NCBI RefSeq assembly: GCF_026210795.1
Contig: NC_089459.1
Location: 2,728,001-2,792,000, forward strand
DNA length: 64,000 bases
Source: Rhizophagus irregularis
Lineage: Eukaryota > Glomeromycota > Glomeromycetes > Glomerales > Glomeraceae
Reading direction: 5' to 3'
The position numbers and the translations under genes were made by a program. Positions 16,943-34,838 of the stretch are shown here, one piece after another (the first letter of the stretch is position 1; the number at the start of each line of letters is the position of its first letter). Below the pieces are notes generated by a model. It made no database searches. It was not told the origin of the DNA and was given only the letters and a program-made list of their open reading frames with translations.

Positions 16943-18811
16943 TTTGTTTTTTTCCAAATGTATTAATGACAAGATTAACAAAATGACAAAATGACCAGTA
17001 AATGTGGTTGAACATATAATATCACATGACCATACATGTTGAGTATCGCTTACATGCACAATACTGCGCCAGCGATGTGTAAAGAAAACTTTATACAAAG
17101 GAGTATTTTATTATTTTACAACTCTTTCAAGTTTCTTTATTTCTACGGAATTATGGAAGCGGGTAAGTGAAATGTTTTTATGTTACAAATATTCTTTCTC
17201 ATGAAAGTCTAGGAAATCTCAAAAGAAGGTTGTCTGCCGATTCTGGAGGAGGAATCGGTTATGTAGTAACATTACTCACGCTATATATTTTTCGTCATGA
17301 TCATGTTTTACACTTTTTTTTGATTTGTCCTAAATTAGGCTCTATGAAGCGAAAACGACAGCAAAACTCCGTTGTCCTTTAACTTATTTTGTGTTCGTTG
17401 GTGAACAATTGACAGGAAAATCAGCCAGGATATTAAAGACTAAATTATAAACAATTTTTCGGTAAACGTGCCCCACATTCTTAAAACCCTAGATAATTCG
17501 TACGGGACACGCTGGACACGCTCACTTTAAAAGTGAAATGATTTTATCAGATCAAGTACTGATGGAACAACGATCAGTTTTCTATCATCTGAAGTTGTAG
17601 GAAGCAACTCATGTACTGTACACCGAGATAACATAATTTATCTTTATATTGATAATTTGACCGATTTACAGTAATTGATTTTGTTTATTTGCATTACGGC
17701 TAGGGCGAAGACGTCAACTTTGTCAACACCACCGTTTCTTTCAACGTAGGCAGTATAATTTATACCACTGCGATTTTTAAATCAGGCCAATTTTTTTTGA
17801 GCCTTTTTAAACGTAATGTTTCGACTACGTTTGATAAACATATTTATTGATTGAAGCGGTGAATTGTTTAAATATGTTGTTCACGACACGTTATTACTTG
17901 AAGATTCATTGTTAGAGGCAGAATTTTATCACATTGGAGAAATGCCAGGGAATTGTTCTTTCAATAATTTTTTCGCTTTTTCTATACTTTTCTCATTTTC
18001 CTGAAATATTTTATTACTTTGATCATATCATCTCATTCATCTAGTTCAAGTCCTTGGTTTTAAAGAAATTGTTTCTCAAATAAAGTTCCGTATAACAAAT
18101 AATTTTATGTAATCTCTAAAAGTGCCCGATAAAAGTGCCCGATATTTTCACCCGATCCACCCGATCTCTGTATCATTTAACTGGGTCCTAGTGCGTCATT
18201 TAAGTCTTTTATTACAGTTTCCACTAAAGAGATGTGTTATTTGAAGCTTCCATAATTTGATGGTGTCTTTTATACATGAATCTCAATGAGTTCATACCTC
18301 ATGGTGGAATAATCATCTACCAAGAGGAGTCTGTGACGCCATAATTTAGAAAATTCTAGAAACAGAACTGAACAGGACTCTTTTTATAGAAAAACTGGTA
18401 GTAGATTTTGAGTAAAATGCCAAGTTTTTAGAGTTTTAGAATTATATGATCATCACGATCGCCACGATCTCCACGATCATCGTCGTAATGTAATATTGAG
18501 TATGCAAAAAATAAAGGTACTGTGCATATGCACAACCAGTCACGCACGCTATGGAAATGGTGGCAAAGACAAATTTATTCTTTTTTTTTTTTAACAACAA
18601 TTAAAAAAGGCTATCTAAGTTGATATATCGTACAAATTTTACGTGAAATTTTTTTTTTTAAAGTAAAATCTATTTTATATTTAGATAATTGTATCATACA
18701 AAGTTAAGATATAAAATTACAAAAAAAAATGCAAAAATTGAAATATATATATATGTGTGTGTGAATTTAAATAAATAATAAATATGCAAATCTACTTTAT
18801 CTACTTATAAT
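16943..18811. other. Long intergenic region, no gene assigned
   Basis: This 1.9-kb stretch is less A+T-rich than the other spacers. Its left end should be the cullin promoter. Short open stretches exist on both strands (for example plus strand near 17340-17450 and minus near 17540-17640), but none shows a family motif or a consistent splice structure. Local oddities are repeated CCCGAT words near 18125-18165 and GATCNNCACGATC words near 18450-18485. It may hold remnants of an old insertion. Confidence 0.4.
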
Positions 18812-19129
18812 TTACATTTTAATAAATTTCCTGAATTTACTCAATATTCCCTCATTTTCCTCATTTTCCTCATCTGAAGTGTTAGAACTATCAGTTTGAT
18901 TATCTTTTACCTTCTTTTCGGTTTCTTTTTGTTTTTCTTGTTCAAGTTGATTAATGGCGTCTTGAATATCTTGTTCAGAAATTACATCACCAAAGAAAGC
19001 AGAGAAAGATTCAGGAACATATAAATCTTCACTGTCATCGAAAAAATCGTTTTTTGAATCTTCAGTAGGAGTATTTAGGGTTTTAAGAGCGTCATAGACA
19101 AGAGTTTTATTACCAGTTGAGGAAGACAT
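18812..19129 (-). CDS. Hypothetical 105-aa acidic protein
   Basis: A single open frame starts at MSSSTGNKTLVYDALKTL and ends KFRKFIKM. It has an acidic centre (DDSEDLYVPESFSAFF), a charged stretch likely to be helical or coiled coil (INQLEQEKQKETEKK), an acidic tail and a short basic amphipathic end. No family is recognised. Codon use and composition look coding, and the upstream side is A+T-rich without another frame. It could be a complete small gene or the main exon of one. Confidence 0.5.
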   Translation of the reverse strand: MSSSTGNKTLVYDALKTLNTPTEDSKNDFFDDSEDLYVPESFSAFFGDVISEQDIQDAINQLEQEKQKETEKKVKDNQTDSSNTSDEENEENEGILSKFRKFIKM

Positions 19130-19225
19130 TTTTTTGAGGGATAAATTTAGAGATAAAGAAGAGTTTATTTGTTTGTAAAGTTGTGGAGGATAAGAGGATA
19201 ATATGAATTTCGTTTGGTATTGTTG

Positions 19226-19495
19226 TTATCGTATTTTTTTCTTTTTTTGAATGAAAAAAAAAAGCGTGGAAATTTGTGGGCTATTTGTACTTGAAAATGA
19301 TTGAATTTTGCGTAACGGAAGAAATCCTTTTTTTAGCATCAGGTAACGATTAACGGATTGACCTTTTTTCGTAATCCCTTTATTTTTATAAAGGCTGTTC
19401 GACCAATTTGGGAAATGATACTTATTTCTTTGTTTAAGCCAAATGACTTCATCCTCAATAAATGATTTTGGTTGGTTCACAATAAGTGATTCCAT
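19226..19495 (-). CDS. Possible small hypothetical protein
   Basis: An open frame of 89 codons begins MESLIVNQPKSFIEDEVIWL. The first 65 residues look coding; the end runs into a Lys/Phe-rich stretch that is probably just A+T-rich sequence. No homologous family comes to mind. It could be an exon remnant of a decayed gene. Confidence 0.25.
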   Translation of the reverse strand: MESLIVNQPKSFIEDEVIWLKQRNKYHFPNWSNSLYKNKGITKKGQSVNRYLMLKKGFLPLRKIQSFSSTNSPQISTLFFFIQKKKKIR

Positions 19496-20242
19496 AACTC
19501 ATAAATCCGTACTTTATAAATCCAGCCACATTTACAATTGAAGTAAAAAAAAGTCATTTGAATTATCTCAAAAGTTATTAATGGTTATATAATCTCCTTT
19601 TTACAAATATTAAATTAAATAACTAAGATCCGAGAAAACAAATGTGTAACACATTAAACTAATGATCATAGAAGCCAGTATACGAAGCTCACCCTAAAAA
19701 CTAAATTACCATTATTATAAGTTGAAGTTTCTTTATATGGCAATAAATAATACAATGGATTCCTCTTACACACACATATATATACTTATTTATTTTTAAC
19801 GGAATTTATAGATCAAATTTTCAACCTGCAACGATACTTTCTTTGATTCTTTGATCATTTTTAAACCTCCTTAATTTTTCTAAATTTTAAACGTGCATCA
19901 ATTGCTTATCCAATCAATTATTTTAATTGCCTGCATATTATCTTTTTTCCTTTCTTGTATTACAGCGCCATCAATGGTAAATTATTATTACGTTATAAAA
20001 ATTCTTTGTTTTTTAATGTTCCTTGTTTCCAAGCAAGTCTCACGTGATTATTGATCGTTTTTGAAAAATTATTTATTTATTTATATCAGTATTACTATTA
20101 ATTAAAGATTAACATAATAATAGCTAAAAAAAGTTTTACATTTTTTATAGTATAAATATATATATATTTGTACAATTTACTAAATGAAATATGAACACAA
20201 TAGAAATACAAATAATATACATAAAAAAATATATTTAATCTT
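19496..20242. other. Intergenic spacer
   Basis: This spacer lies between the small hypothetical frame and the 3' end of the RhoGEF gene. It is A+T-rich. I see no gene, RNA or transposon ends. Confidence 0.4.
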
Positions 20243-23200
20243 TCATAATTCTTTCTCTATCATAACATGATTGTCACGATAGCTTTTCATTTCAGGTGTT
20301 GATGGCGGTGTTATTTGTCCTTTTGCACTCCATCCATCTGTTTCTTCATCTATTGTTACATGACTTGGGTCAATACCTACCAAATATTTATAAAAAAAAT
20401 TATTATTTAATATAAGAAATTTCTTTGATTTGTGGGGACCTACCTAAATAACAAAAATCGCATATTTTAATAACATTTGTTGTGGTACTTAATCGCTTAT
20501 TTAGAGTATTCTCAACTGTCTGTGTTTCATCTGATGATAATGCCTCCAAAATTTCTTTTGGAAGCGATGAAAAATCAATCGGTTTCTTTGTGAGACAATC
20601 AGTACAAACTAAGAAGTATATAAAACGATTAGTCAATGATGAGCCCGATTATCAAAATATAATCTAAACAATAACTTACCAATTTTTTTACATTTCAAAC
20701 ATGTATTCTAAGGATGAAAAGTTCTAAAAGTTAGTTACAATATTTATAGAAATTAATATTGTATTATAGCTTATAACATTATAACATTACCCTCCATCTG
20801 AATACAGTAAGATCAACTCTGCATTGCTCACATCGTTTAGCTACAATAGCATCATGGATGTATTTTAACTAATAAAAGTATAATAATTTAATATATCTCT
20901 CTAATAATATAAATAAATTAAAAATAATAAAAAATTAACTCACGGAAGAAGAAACTACACTTGCTCGATTGTTCTCAATGTTTTTAAAAATAGTTCTTTC
21001 AAACTTATTACATTCATTAATAACATTGTCCTTTTCTTTGTCTTTAATATTATCATCTTTTTGTGAAGATTCAACAAGTGACGTTGTACTCCTATTACCA
21101 ACAAGGTCCCACACGTGAATACCAGGTGCTAGATCTTCATCTCTTAAAGCATCTGGGAACATTGTAAAGAAACAAGAATCACATGCACGTGCCAACTGAT
21201 CATCCCGTTCAACTGTGCCAGGAATAACGAAGTTCTATAAGATTTACATAATTAGTTATCTTTCCATTATTTAATATCTACATATCCCTCCTATCGATAC
21301 TTACTCTTGTAGAACAAGCATGGCAAACAACTTTACCACATGCTCGACAGTGATGTTTTCTTCGAAATATTGTAAATTCTTCAGAACAATTCATACATCG
21401 ATCGGCTTTTGAATCCGGAATCCATACAGGTGCGTGATAATTCTCTACAATTCTCTTTTTGTATAAGTCCTTCCTTTCTAGTCTCTCGTTATTATCTTAA
21501 AACAAATGAACAAAAGTTTAATAATTATAAGCAAGGAGATAATGTACTTGTCATTAAATAGCATACCAATTTTAAGTGTTCTTTTAGCGCTTAAATATTC
21601 TTCTTTGGCATCCCGAGTCGCATTAATCCACGATTCTTTTTCTTTTTGAGTATCTATATAAGTATATATGAGGAATTAATTTAGTTACCACAAATAATAG
21701 ATTTAAGATGAATATATTGAATAGTGATATCTAACCTGCATAAACTGTAAAGCTTTTCTGAGGACTCATTATCTGGAATCCATTCTTTACATCTTGTTGA
21801 TAAAAAAAATTTATTTAGAAAATATTTACTAAATCAACATAATTGAAATATATAATTACATTGAGTATCTTCGACTACTAAAATCGTAACATCTTCAAGA
21901 CTGAACTTTCGATGAAAAGTATAAGTATCATCCATCAAACTAGGGCTAGCATATATCAAAATATCTGAAAACAAGAAAAATTCACGTTTCTGATGCGTTC
22001 GACGACATATCTATAGTAGACAAGATTAATTACGTTGATATAATGAAACATAAAAATAAAGATAAATATAAATAACTTAATACCTTTTTGACGATTCCTC
22101 GCTTAATGAAGGTGCGACCAGGAACTAACAATACTTCATCAAATCCCGTTAATGATTTTTGAATCTCCAACATAGTAATAAACATTTCATGTTGTCGAAT
22201 AGTTTCATTGACAAAAGTGGCAACATTTTCAATAACTTGGTACGCTTTCTTTAAATTGAGATAATCTGGATGAGTTTCAACTGTTTTCTTTAACAAATCT
22301 TCTAACAATAATTTGTATCTGGGTATCCGCTGTACTGGCATTATCAAATAAGCTTGTAAAGTAAGGCCTTTGCATTGTCCTGTCTTGATAATATCCTGTA
22401 AAAATTAAGAGAAAAAATAATCAATAAATAACGTATAATGTACTGACAATATTATCGATTTTCAAAAATTTACCCTTAGAAAAGCGGAAAATGTAGGGTT
22501 ATCTCTTAATTGGACGTCGATTACAGAAAGCGCGGAATTGAAGTTTTTTACATAAATTGAATACATTTTAAAGAATGGTGCCTGTTTTTGACAATTAAAA
22601 ATAAATAACATGAAAATTCATAAGGAACAAATTATTAAATATTACTATACCATATTCAAGAAAACATCTCCTAAGCAACCATCCTCAGGATTCCAAAATT
22701 TATCCTCAGAATCTTCGATTGGTTTATCATCAATAGTTATAGCAATTCTTTCATCTAATCTTCTTAATAGTTCGGTATTGACATTAATCAGTTCGGGAAG
22801 ATTTGCAAAAATTTCATTAATTGATTTCTTAGACAGTATTGGATTTGCTGACGACAATGATTTAGTCAAAGGATCAAGGAATAACTATATTGAAGCAAAT
22901 AGAACAATTTAGAAAAAAAAGACATAATAAATATTCATTTTTTGATATATATTTTAAAATTTTTCTTTCCGTCGTCGCTTTGTTTAAACTTTGTTAATTC
23001 ATACCCTCTGAACAAGCTGTAAACAATCAACGTAATGACGTTCAGTTGTTAAGATTTCGAAAGCAATATTAAAACGTTTTTGCATTAAAGAATTAAGACT
23101 CATTCTCATAGATGCTCTAGAAGCTCTCTGAGCTAATTGCGCATTGGCAGGCGATGATAATCTATTAGTACGTAAAGCAACCTCTTGAATAGAACTTTCA

Positions 23201-24081
23201 TTTGAGGCATTAGGAGAGAGGAAAGAGCTATTATTTTTTACTATTTCTTTTAATTCATCGTCTTGTTCATCATCATCATCATCATAAAGAGTTGTTGCCA
23301 TTATCGGTATATCGGATGACATAGATGAAGTCCGAATATCAGAATCAGTATTATTAGAAAGAATTGGCATTGAAGCACGTCTTGGAGCAATAATATATTG
23401 ACGTGGACTGTTCAATTCTTTTGAAGCAGATGGGATAGAATACCGATGGCGAGGGACATTATTATTGGGTAGTCTATTAAATTTATTAGGATCATCATTT
23501 GGTATTGAAGGTGAATTGCTAAGCATTGAAGTTATATCAGACATACTATCCCTATTGTTCGTTGTTATAGAAGTAGAAGCAAATGATGATGATAAGGAAT
23601 GTGATGAATCGGATAATGCATCGTATTCACTACTATCTTGATTTACAGAAGAAGAAACATTAGATATAGGTCTGCTTGAGGTTGGAGATGATGATAGTTC
23701 ATTATCAGTTAAATTCTCCATATCTGGAGCCTCATTTATTGTGCTATTAGTTATTACTCTTCCATGCTGTTGTTGATTTCCACCATCTTTTTGAACAAAA
23801 ATTGACAATCTTGATTTTGCGGTTGCCTTGTTCTTTTCAAGTATGGCAGTTGGATGAACATAAACACTTTCAGCTTCTGGAATTGAAGGGGGTGTACTAA
23901 ATACCCAAGACTGACGCACATTGGATAACATGGTTCGTCGAAAAGTAGGTGAAGAAAGATAAGAGACACCGTTATTATAGTTTTGCTGTATAGCAGTTGT
24001 ATTAACTGATAAAGCATTATTATTTCTAATAGAACTGCTTGTTAGTCCGGACCCTTGTTGTAAATCGTTAGTGTTGTCCAT
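20243..24081 (-). CDS. RhoGEF (DH)-PH-FYVE protein with a second Cys-pair domain
   Basis: Thirteen exons encode about 970 aa: 23005-24081, 22651-22884, about 22474-22581, 22084-22395, 21860-22010, 21736-21792, 21567-21653, 21305-21495, 20944-21234, 20791-20868, 20680-20707, 20444-20608 and 20243-20376. The first 330 residues are Ser/Asn-rich. The DH domain runs from [17 protein letters not shown] to [16 protein letters not shown] (about 335-545). The PH domain follows ([36 protein letters not shown]). A canonical FYVE finger follows with [11 protein letters not shown] further set of four Cys pairs (CEQC, CLKC, CTDC, CDFC) closes the protein. FGD-type proteins use this layout to activate Cdc42/Rho on PI3P membranes; that role is inferred. 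The start is the ATG of [10 protein letters not shown]. The boundary near 22474 is uncertain by 2 nt. Confidence 0.9.
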
Positions 24082-24419
24082 AACTGCAATAGTTTTCACC
24101 GTGTAAATATCAGTTTTTTTTAAAATATCATCTCAGTTCCTTCCTGACCCAAAATTAATATCAACAAGGAAAAGATGCTAAAACGAGGAGAATAAATAAT
24201 AAAGGGACTTGGAAGCATTCATTAAAAAGTTTTAATTTATTTATGAATGAATTTAGTAATATCTAATAAATCAAAAAATTTTAAAATATCATATAAAATT
24301 TCTTTAAGGGGCACTACCATAAACAGTATATTGACATCATTCGTGACATGTGAACGTGATCATAATTTACGTTACACAAAATTCTGATATTCGAACTTCG
24401 AAACTTTGTTTACATGATT
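24082..24419. other. RhoGEF promoter region
   Basis: This short spacer lies upstream of the RhoGEF start and downstream of the TPR-protein stop; both genes are on the minus strand. It is A+T-rich. No other feature is visible. Confidence 0.4.
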
Positions 24420-25835
24420 TTATTTCTTTTGTTCTTTGATAATTTCATTATCTTGTAATTGAACACGATTTAAATTTCTAGCGAAATCTTCAATCCCAAT
24501 AAAATCCTGTGCTTTTTCAGCAAATTCTATAGCATTAGTATATAAAGAAATAGCCAATTCATTATTTCCTTTTCTTTCATGTATTAAACCAAGATTATTA
24601 AGAATAACTCCAGCACATTCATCACAATCTTTATTTCCACTATTACTTTTAGCTATAGATAACCCTTTTTGTAACCAACCCAAAGCCTCATCATATTTTC
24701 CAATATCATAAAAAATTTCTCCTAAATGACAATTAATTATTGCCTCCCAACATTTCAATGTAAAGTCGTCTATTTTTTGTTTTTCTTGTATCATCTTAAG
24801 TAATCCTAAATAGAATGTTAGAGCATAATCATACTTCCTCTGTTTTGCATATATACTTGCAAGTAAATCTGTTATCGCTATAAAATCTTTGTTAATTAAT
24901 GACGAATTTGTAAATATCGAAGTTGAAGTAAATTCCACTGATTCATCATTTTCATTAAATAATTCAACTTTATTTCCTTGTAATAAACCTATTGCCCACA
25001 CAAGATATTTTTCCGCCGTATTATATTCTTTAACTCTTATATATAAATCTCCCAATTTCTTTGCAATTTCAATCTCTCTTCCTTCATTTTGTGGTTGCTG
25101 TAATAATAATTCCAAGATTTGTTTATATTGCATAATAGCATCATGTAAGCTTCCCCTCCAAACAAAATTATCACATAATAATTGCAAAATATCGATAACG
25201 ATGGGATCATTTATTTCTAATTTGTCTTTTTCAAGTACAATTTGAAGTGCTTGTCTTAAATAGATTTCTGCCATATGTGAATCAGGTGATAAATTTGTGC
25301 GTACGTAGGCTCCTCTCAAACAATCTCTTGCTGTACGTGATAATTTTGTGGGTGTTGGATGCAAAAAATGTTCAATATAAAAATGATATCCCCTCCATGA
25401 TAATAAACCGATTAGTACCGTAGATAATAAACTTATAAATAAATATTTAAGAAAACGAAGAAATTCTCGCCCTGCCTGCTTAAATGCTATTTGAAATGCT
25501 GTTTGTTGTCGTTTTATTAGTGGATATGATGGTATATGTATGTGTTGTTGCTGCCGTTTAAATGAGTTACGAAAAAATGCATTATAATTGATAATAAAAA
25601 ATTTACTATTTTGGGTAATAAATCGTAAATGGGAAGTTATTTTCGTAGTTGTCGTTGCAGTTGTGAACGGAAAAGCGTACGTCGCTTCAGTTCGAAAAGA
25701 TTTAGGCTGCAATGAACTAAATCGATAGCGAGCCGATAAACGCGCTATGACTATATTATTGTTAACATGAACTTTAACTTGTTTTTGAAATTTCGGAAGA
25801 GAAAATAAATTGGACCGATATAATTGCATAATCAT
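24420..25835 (-). CDS. Mitochondrial membrane-anchored TPR protein (Mgr3-like)
   Basis: An intronless frame of 471 aa. The N-terminus is basic and free of acidic residues over about 49 positions, like a mitochondrial presequence. A single hydrophobic segment lies at about 130-146 (YLFISLLSTVLIGLL). It is followed by a helical repeat domain with TPR-like pairs, for example SLHDAIMQYKQILELL, EYNTAEKYLVWAIGLL, YDEALGWLQKGLSIA and NNELAISLYTNAIEFA. Presequence, one membrane pass and C-terminal TPRs match the fungal Mgr3 family, adaptors that pass substrates to the i-AAA protease of the inner membrane. The function is inferred from architecture. A nearby second ATG (MQLYRS) could also be the start. 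It is divergent from MED27 across 159 bp. Confidence 0.8.
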   Translation of the reverse strand: MIMQLYRSNLFSLPKFQKQVKVHVNNNIVIARLSARYRFSSLQPKSFRTEATYAFPFTTATTTTKITSHLRFITQNSKFFIINYNAFFRNSFKRQQQHIHIPSYPLIKRQQTAFQIAFKQAGREFLRFLKYLFISLLSTVLIGLLSWRGYHFYIEHFLHPTPTKLSRTARDCLRGAYVRTNLSPDSHMAEIYLRQALQIVLEKDKLEINDPIVIDILQLLCDNFVWRGSLHDAIMQYKQILELLLQQPQNEGREIEIAKKLGDLYIRVKEYNTAEKYLVWAIGLLQGNKVELFNENDESVEFTSTSIFTNSSLINKDFIAITDLLASIYAKQRKYDYALTFYLGLLKMIQEKQKIDDFTLKCWEAIINCHLGEIFYDIGKYDEALGWLQKGLSIAKSNSGNKDCDECAGVILNNLGLIHERKGNNELAISLYTNAIEFAEKAQDFIGIEDFARNLNRVQLQDNEIIKEQKK

Positions 25836-25994
25836 TCTCGTACTAGAAAAGTTTGGTGGTAAAGTTATAAGCTGAGATTTAGTTATCCAATCAATGGTCC
25901 AATTACTTATCTATGATGACAATTCTTATCAGCCAATAATATCATTCTCAAAATGATAAATAAGAAACAAACTTAGAAAAAAAACTGAAAAAAA
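25836..25994. promoter_or_regulatory. Short shared promoter between the TPR gene and MED27
   Basis: Only 159 bp separate the two divergent start codons, so both promoters must overlap here. No defined motif can be assigned with confidence. Confidence 0.4.
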
Positions 25995-27820
25995 ATGAAT
26001 GCTAAAGAGAAAAAAGAATTTGAACTTAAGAAGAGTATGGAGATGAAAGCGAAGATAGAAAAGTTGGACAACATGATAAAAATGGTTTGTAGATTTATTA
26101 TTTATTTAATATATACGTATACAATAAATATTTACTTGTATTTTCGTTTTAGATAAATGAGATAACTGCTACATTTAATAACATTTGCGATCATTTAAGC
26201 GAAACTTGGAAGCCGCAGGAGCAAGAAGGTAAGCGAAAGGTTAAATGCTTAATTGAAATTCACGAAATATAGTTTAATTTTTGAAATATTTTGAAATAAA
26301 AAAAACCGCCAAATTTGTAAGAATTTTTTTATTTAATCATTTGATTCTATTATTATTCTATTTTATTATTAATACTTTTTTGATAAAAAAATTTAAAGAA
26401 TAAGTAAGTAGGATGAATCTTGCAAAGAATGAAGAAACAACTCTCCCACTTCCAACATATGATCCAGATTATATAGAAAAAATGAATGATAAGATAATGA
26501 ATAAAATGGAAGAATTCTCTCAGCTTCTCAAGTTGTCATCAGGTTTGTCATATTAACTTTTCTTAACCTAGTTAGATATTGAACGTTAATCAGAATATGT
26601 TCATTAGTTGATTTGGAACATGCTCAGAAAGTTGAAGAAGAATGGAATGCTAATCAGAATAATCAAAAGAAACCGTTAAGTGTATTTTAATTAATTATTT
26701 ATTTATCTATGAGAATTTATATTAATACATATATTTTCTACTGAAGTAGATATATTAAATATAATCCTAAAGATGAAGAAAAAATTATTGTAGACCTTAA
26801 AGAAGTGATGCAAAAAACGAGTCAACAAGTTACAAAGTAATTTTTAGTTTATTAGAATCCCATTTTATTTTGTAAAAATTAATCTACACTATAATAATTT
26901 AATTTTCCTTGAAAAGTACGTTTTCTAAGGATTATAAAACGTATTTTAAAAAATGTAAAAATGAAGAACAACGTATCATTACAGAATTGCCTTTTCTCAA
27001 CCGAACAAAATTATATGATGCAAGGTAATTTTCTTTTTAATTTATCAAATTTATTTCTTATACTAAGTTTTTTTTAGACAAATTGATAGAACAATTGATA
27101 ATTGGCTTGCAGAAGCAAAACAAAAATCATGTAAAGTAGAAATTGATAAAACTGACTCAGACAATTCGGGACGAGTTTCAACGTTTACGGTACATATATA
27201 AACTTTTTTTTTGTTAAAAATTTTACGATTTAATTAATTTCCTCATAAAAACATTTTGAAGGTTCTAGTAAATAATTTCTTAAAGGTTTATATATCATTG
27301 AAATATAATGATATTGATGGTTCTTCTTTAACGATCTCAAGAATAGCTTTTTTTGGGTGCCATGAAAAAGCAAGTTATTTCTTTGCATACTTCATTAAAT
27401 TTTAATTTATTTTAGACAATCTTTTTAACTTCTTTATAAAAATAATTCTTTTAGAAAGCAATTTTAGAAACATCGGATTCTTTAGAATATCAACGTATAA
27501 CACAACTAGCAACTGCTAAATTAAATGAATTAGATCCAATCAACCCAATACCAGATCTATTAGTAAGTTTTTATTTCATATTCCTCTTTCACAAAATAAT
27601 TAATTTAATATTCTTTTCCTTATCCTTTAAAATTCAGGACTGGATATACAGCTATCATGATTTAACTTCTAAACCTTGTAAAATTTGTGATAGATTATTA
27701 AATTATGATTCATTTAACTATAAATATTTACCTCCTATCGTTAGATTGCAGGAAATTAATAACAAAAAAAACTTTCTATCTTATCATTGGAAGTGTTACA
27801 AAAATTCTACTATATATTAA
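25995..27820 (+). CDS. MED27: Mediator complex subunit 27
   Basis: Ten exons are proposed: 25995-26084, 26153-26228, 26405-26542, 26608-26674, 26750-26836, 26917-27024, 27078-27189, 27262-27369, 27455-27562 and 27638-27820. They give 358 aa (human about 311). The C-terminal zinc site is clear: DWIYSYHDLTSKPCKICDRL, KYLPPIVR, then HWKC, matching W-SY-PCxxC-LPPxxR-H-C of MED27. The N-terminal exons give a helical region (KIEKLDNMIKMINEITATF) fitting the family's coiled-coil start. MED27 belongs to the Mediator coactivator that links activators to RNA polymerase II. The third exon's acceptor is ambiguous: AG at 26403-26404 joins in frame, while the earlier AG (26397-26398) would stop after 56 codons. 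The intron after 27369 has a GC donor (GCAAGT). Confidence 0.9.
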
Positions 27821-27883
27821 ATCGTTTTCTTGGATGTTTTTTATATTAATAAATATAGAATTTCGATTTCTAATTTAGGCTAG

Positions 27884-31955
<4,072 letters not shown>

Positions 31956-32421
31956 GAAAAGTATCAATGATAATAAATTATTTAAATCGAAATAAAAAGT
32001 TCTTTAAATAAATAACTTTATTCTTATTTCTTTATAAAGTAACAAAATGTTTGCGATATTAAATGTTTATCCAAAAATTCAAACGTGAATAAAATAGATT
32101 TTGCCATTTAATCATTATATCATTATATTTTCTCTATATATATATATCTTTTTAATTTTCCAATAATAACTTTCCTACTATAAAATTGATTTAATTTAAT
32201 ATATATTGTTAAAATAATTGCTAGGATGAGACAATAAAAAAATATTCACCAAATAAATAATCAATCGAATGAAAAAAAATGAGTGTTTTACAACGTTTCT
32301 ACAAATAACATAATACAACTGTATAAACTACATCAACGTCATTGAGTCTGAACAAAATATATACCAAAAATAATATATATGTGTGTCTGAATAAAATTTC
32401 CGATGATATATAATACCTACA
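31956..32421. other. Convergent intergenic spacer
   Basis: This 466-bp A+T-rich spacer lies between the 3' ends of LARS2 and the MAP kinase. AATAAA-like words occur on both sides. Nothing else is seen. Confidence 0.4.
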
Positions 32422-34613
<2,192 letters not shown>

Positions 34614-34838
34614 GATTTCTTTTTATTCTTGTCAACTAGGCGCCCGAAAAATGTCACTTCTTTCAGTTGAAACTTAAATGAGAATGTCAATGTCACTGTG
34701 TAATTGCATTCGTCGTACAAGCTGGTTGACTAACCAATAACTGTACTACTTACTAAACCAAGCATTTCGATCGTTATCTCTAAAATATATTACAGATTAC
34801 ACTTTCACTTTTCGATTTACTGCCGTTAGATTTTTATC
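34614..34838. promoter_or_regulatory. Shared promoter between MPK1 and the chelatase-like gene
   Basis: The two start codons are divergent and 225 bp apart. No specific binding site can be named. Confidence 0.4.

Noticed and set aside
17167-17450. Possible small gene near MEAG and a GTAAGT donor at 17155
   Set aside because: No downstream exon joins in frame with a convincing motif.
25995-26403. Separate 56-aa gene upstream of MED27
   Set aside because: An in-frame acceptor joins these exons to MED27, and the family has a helical N-terminus; kept only as an alternative.
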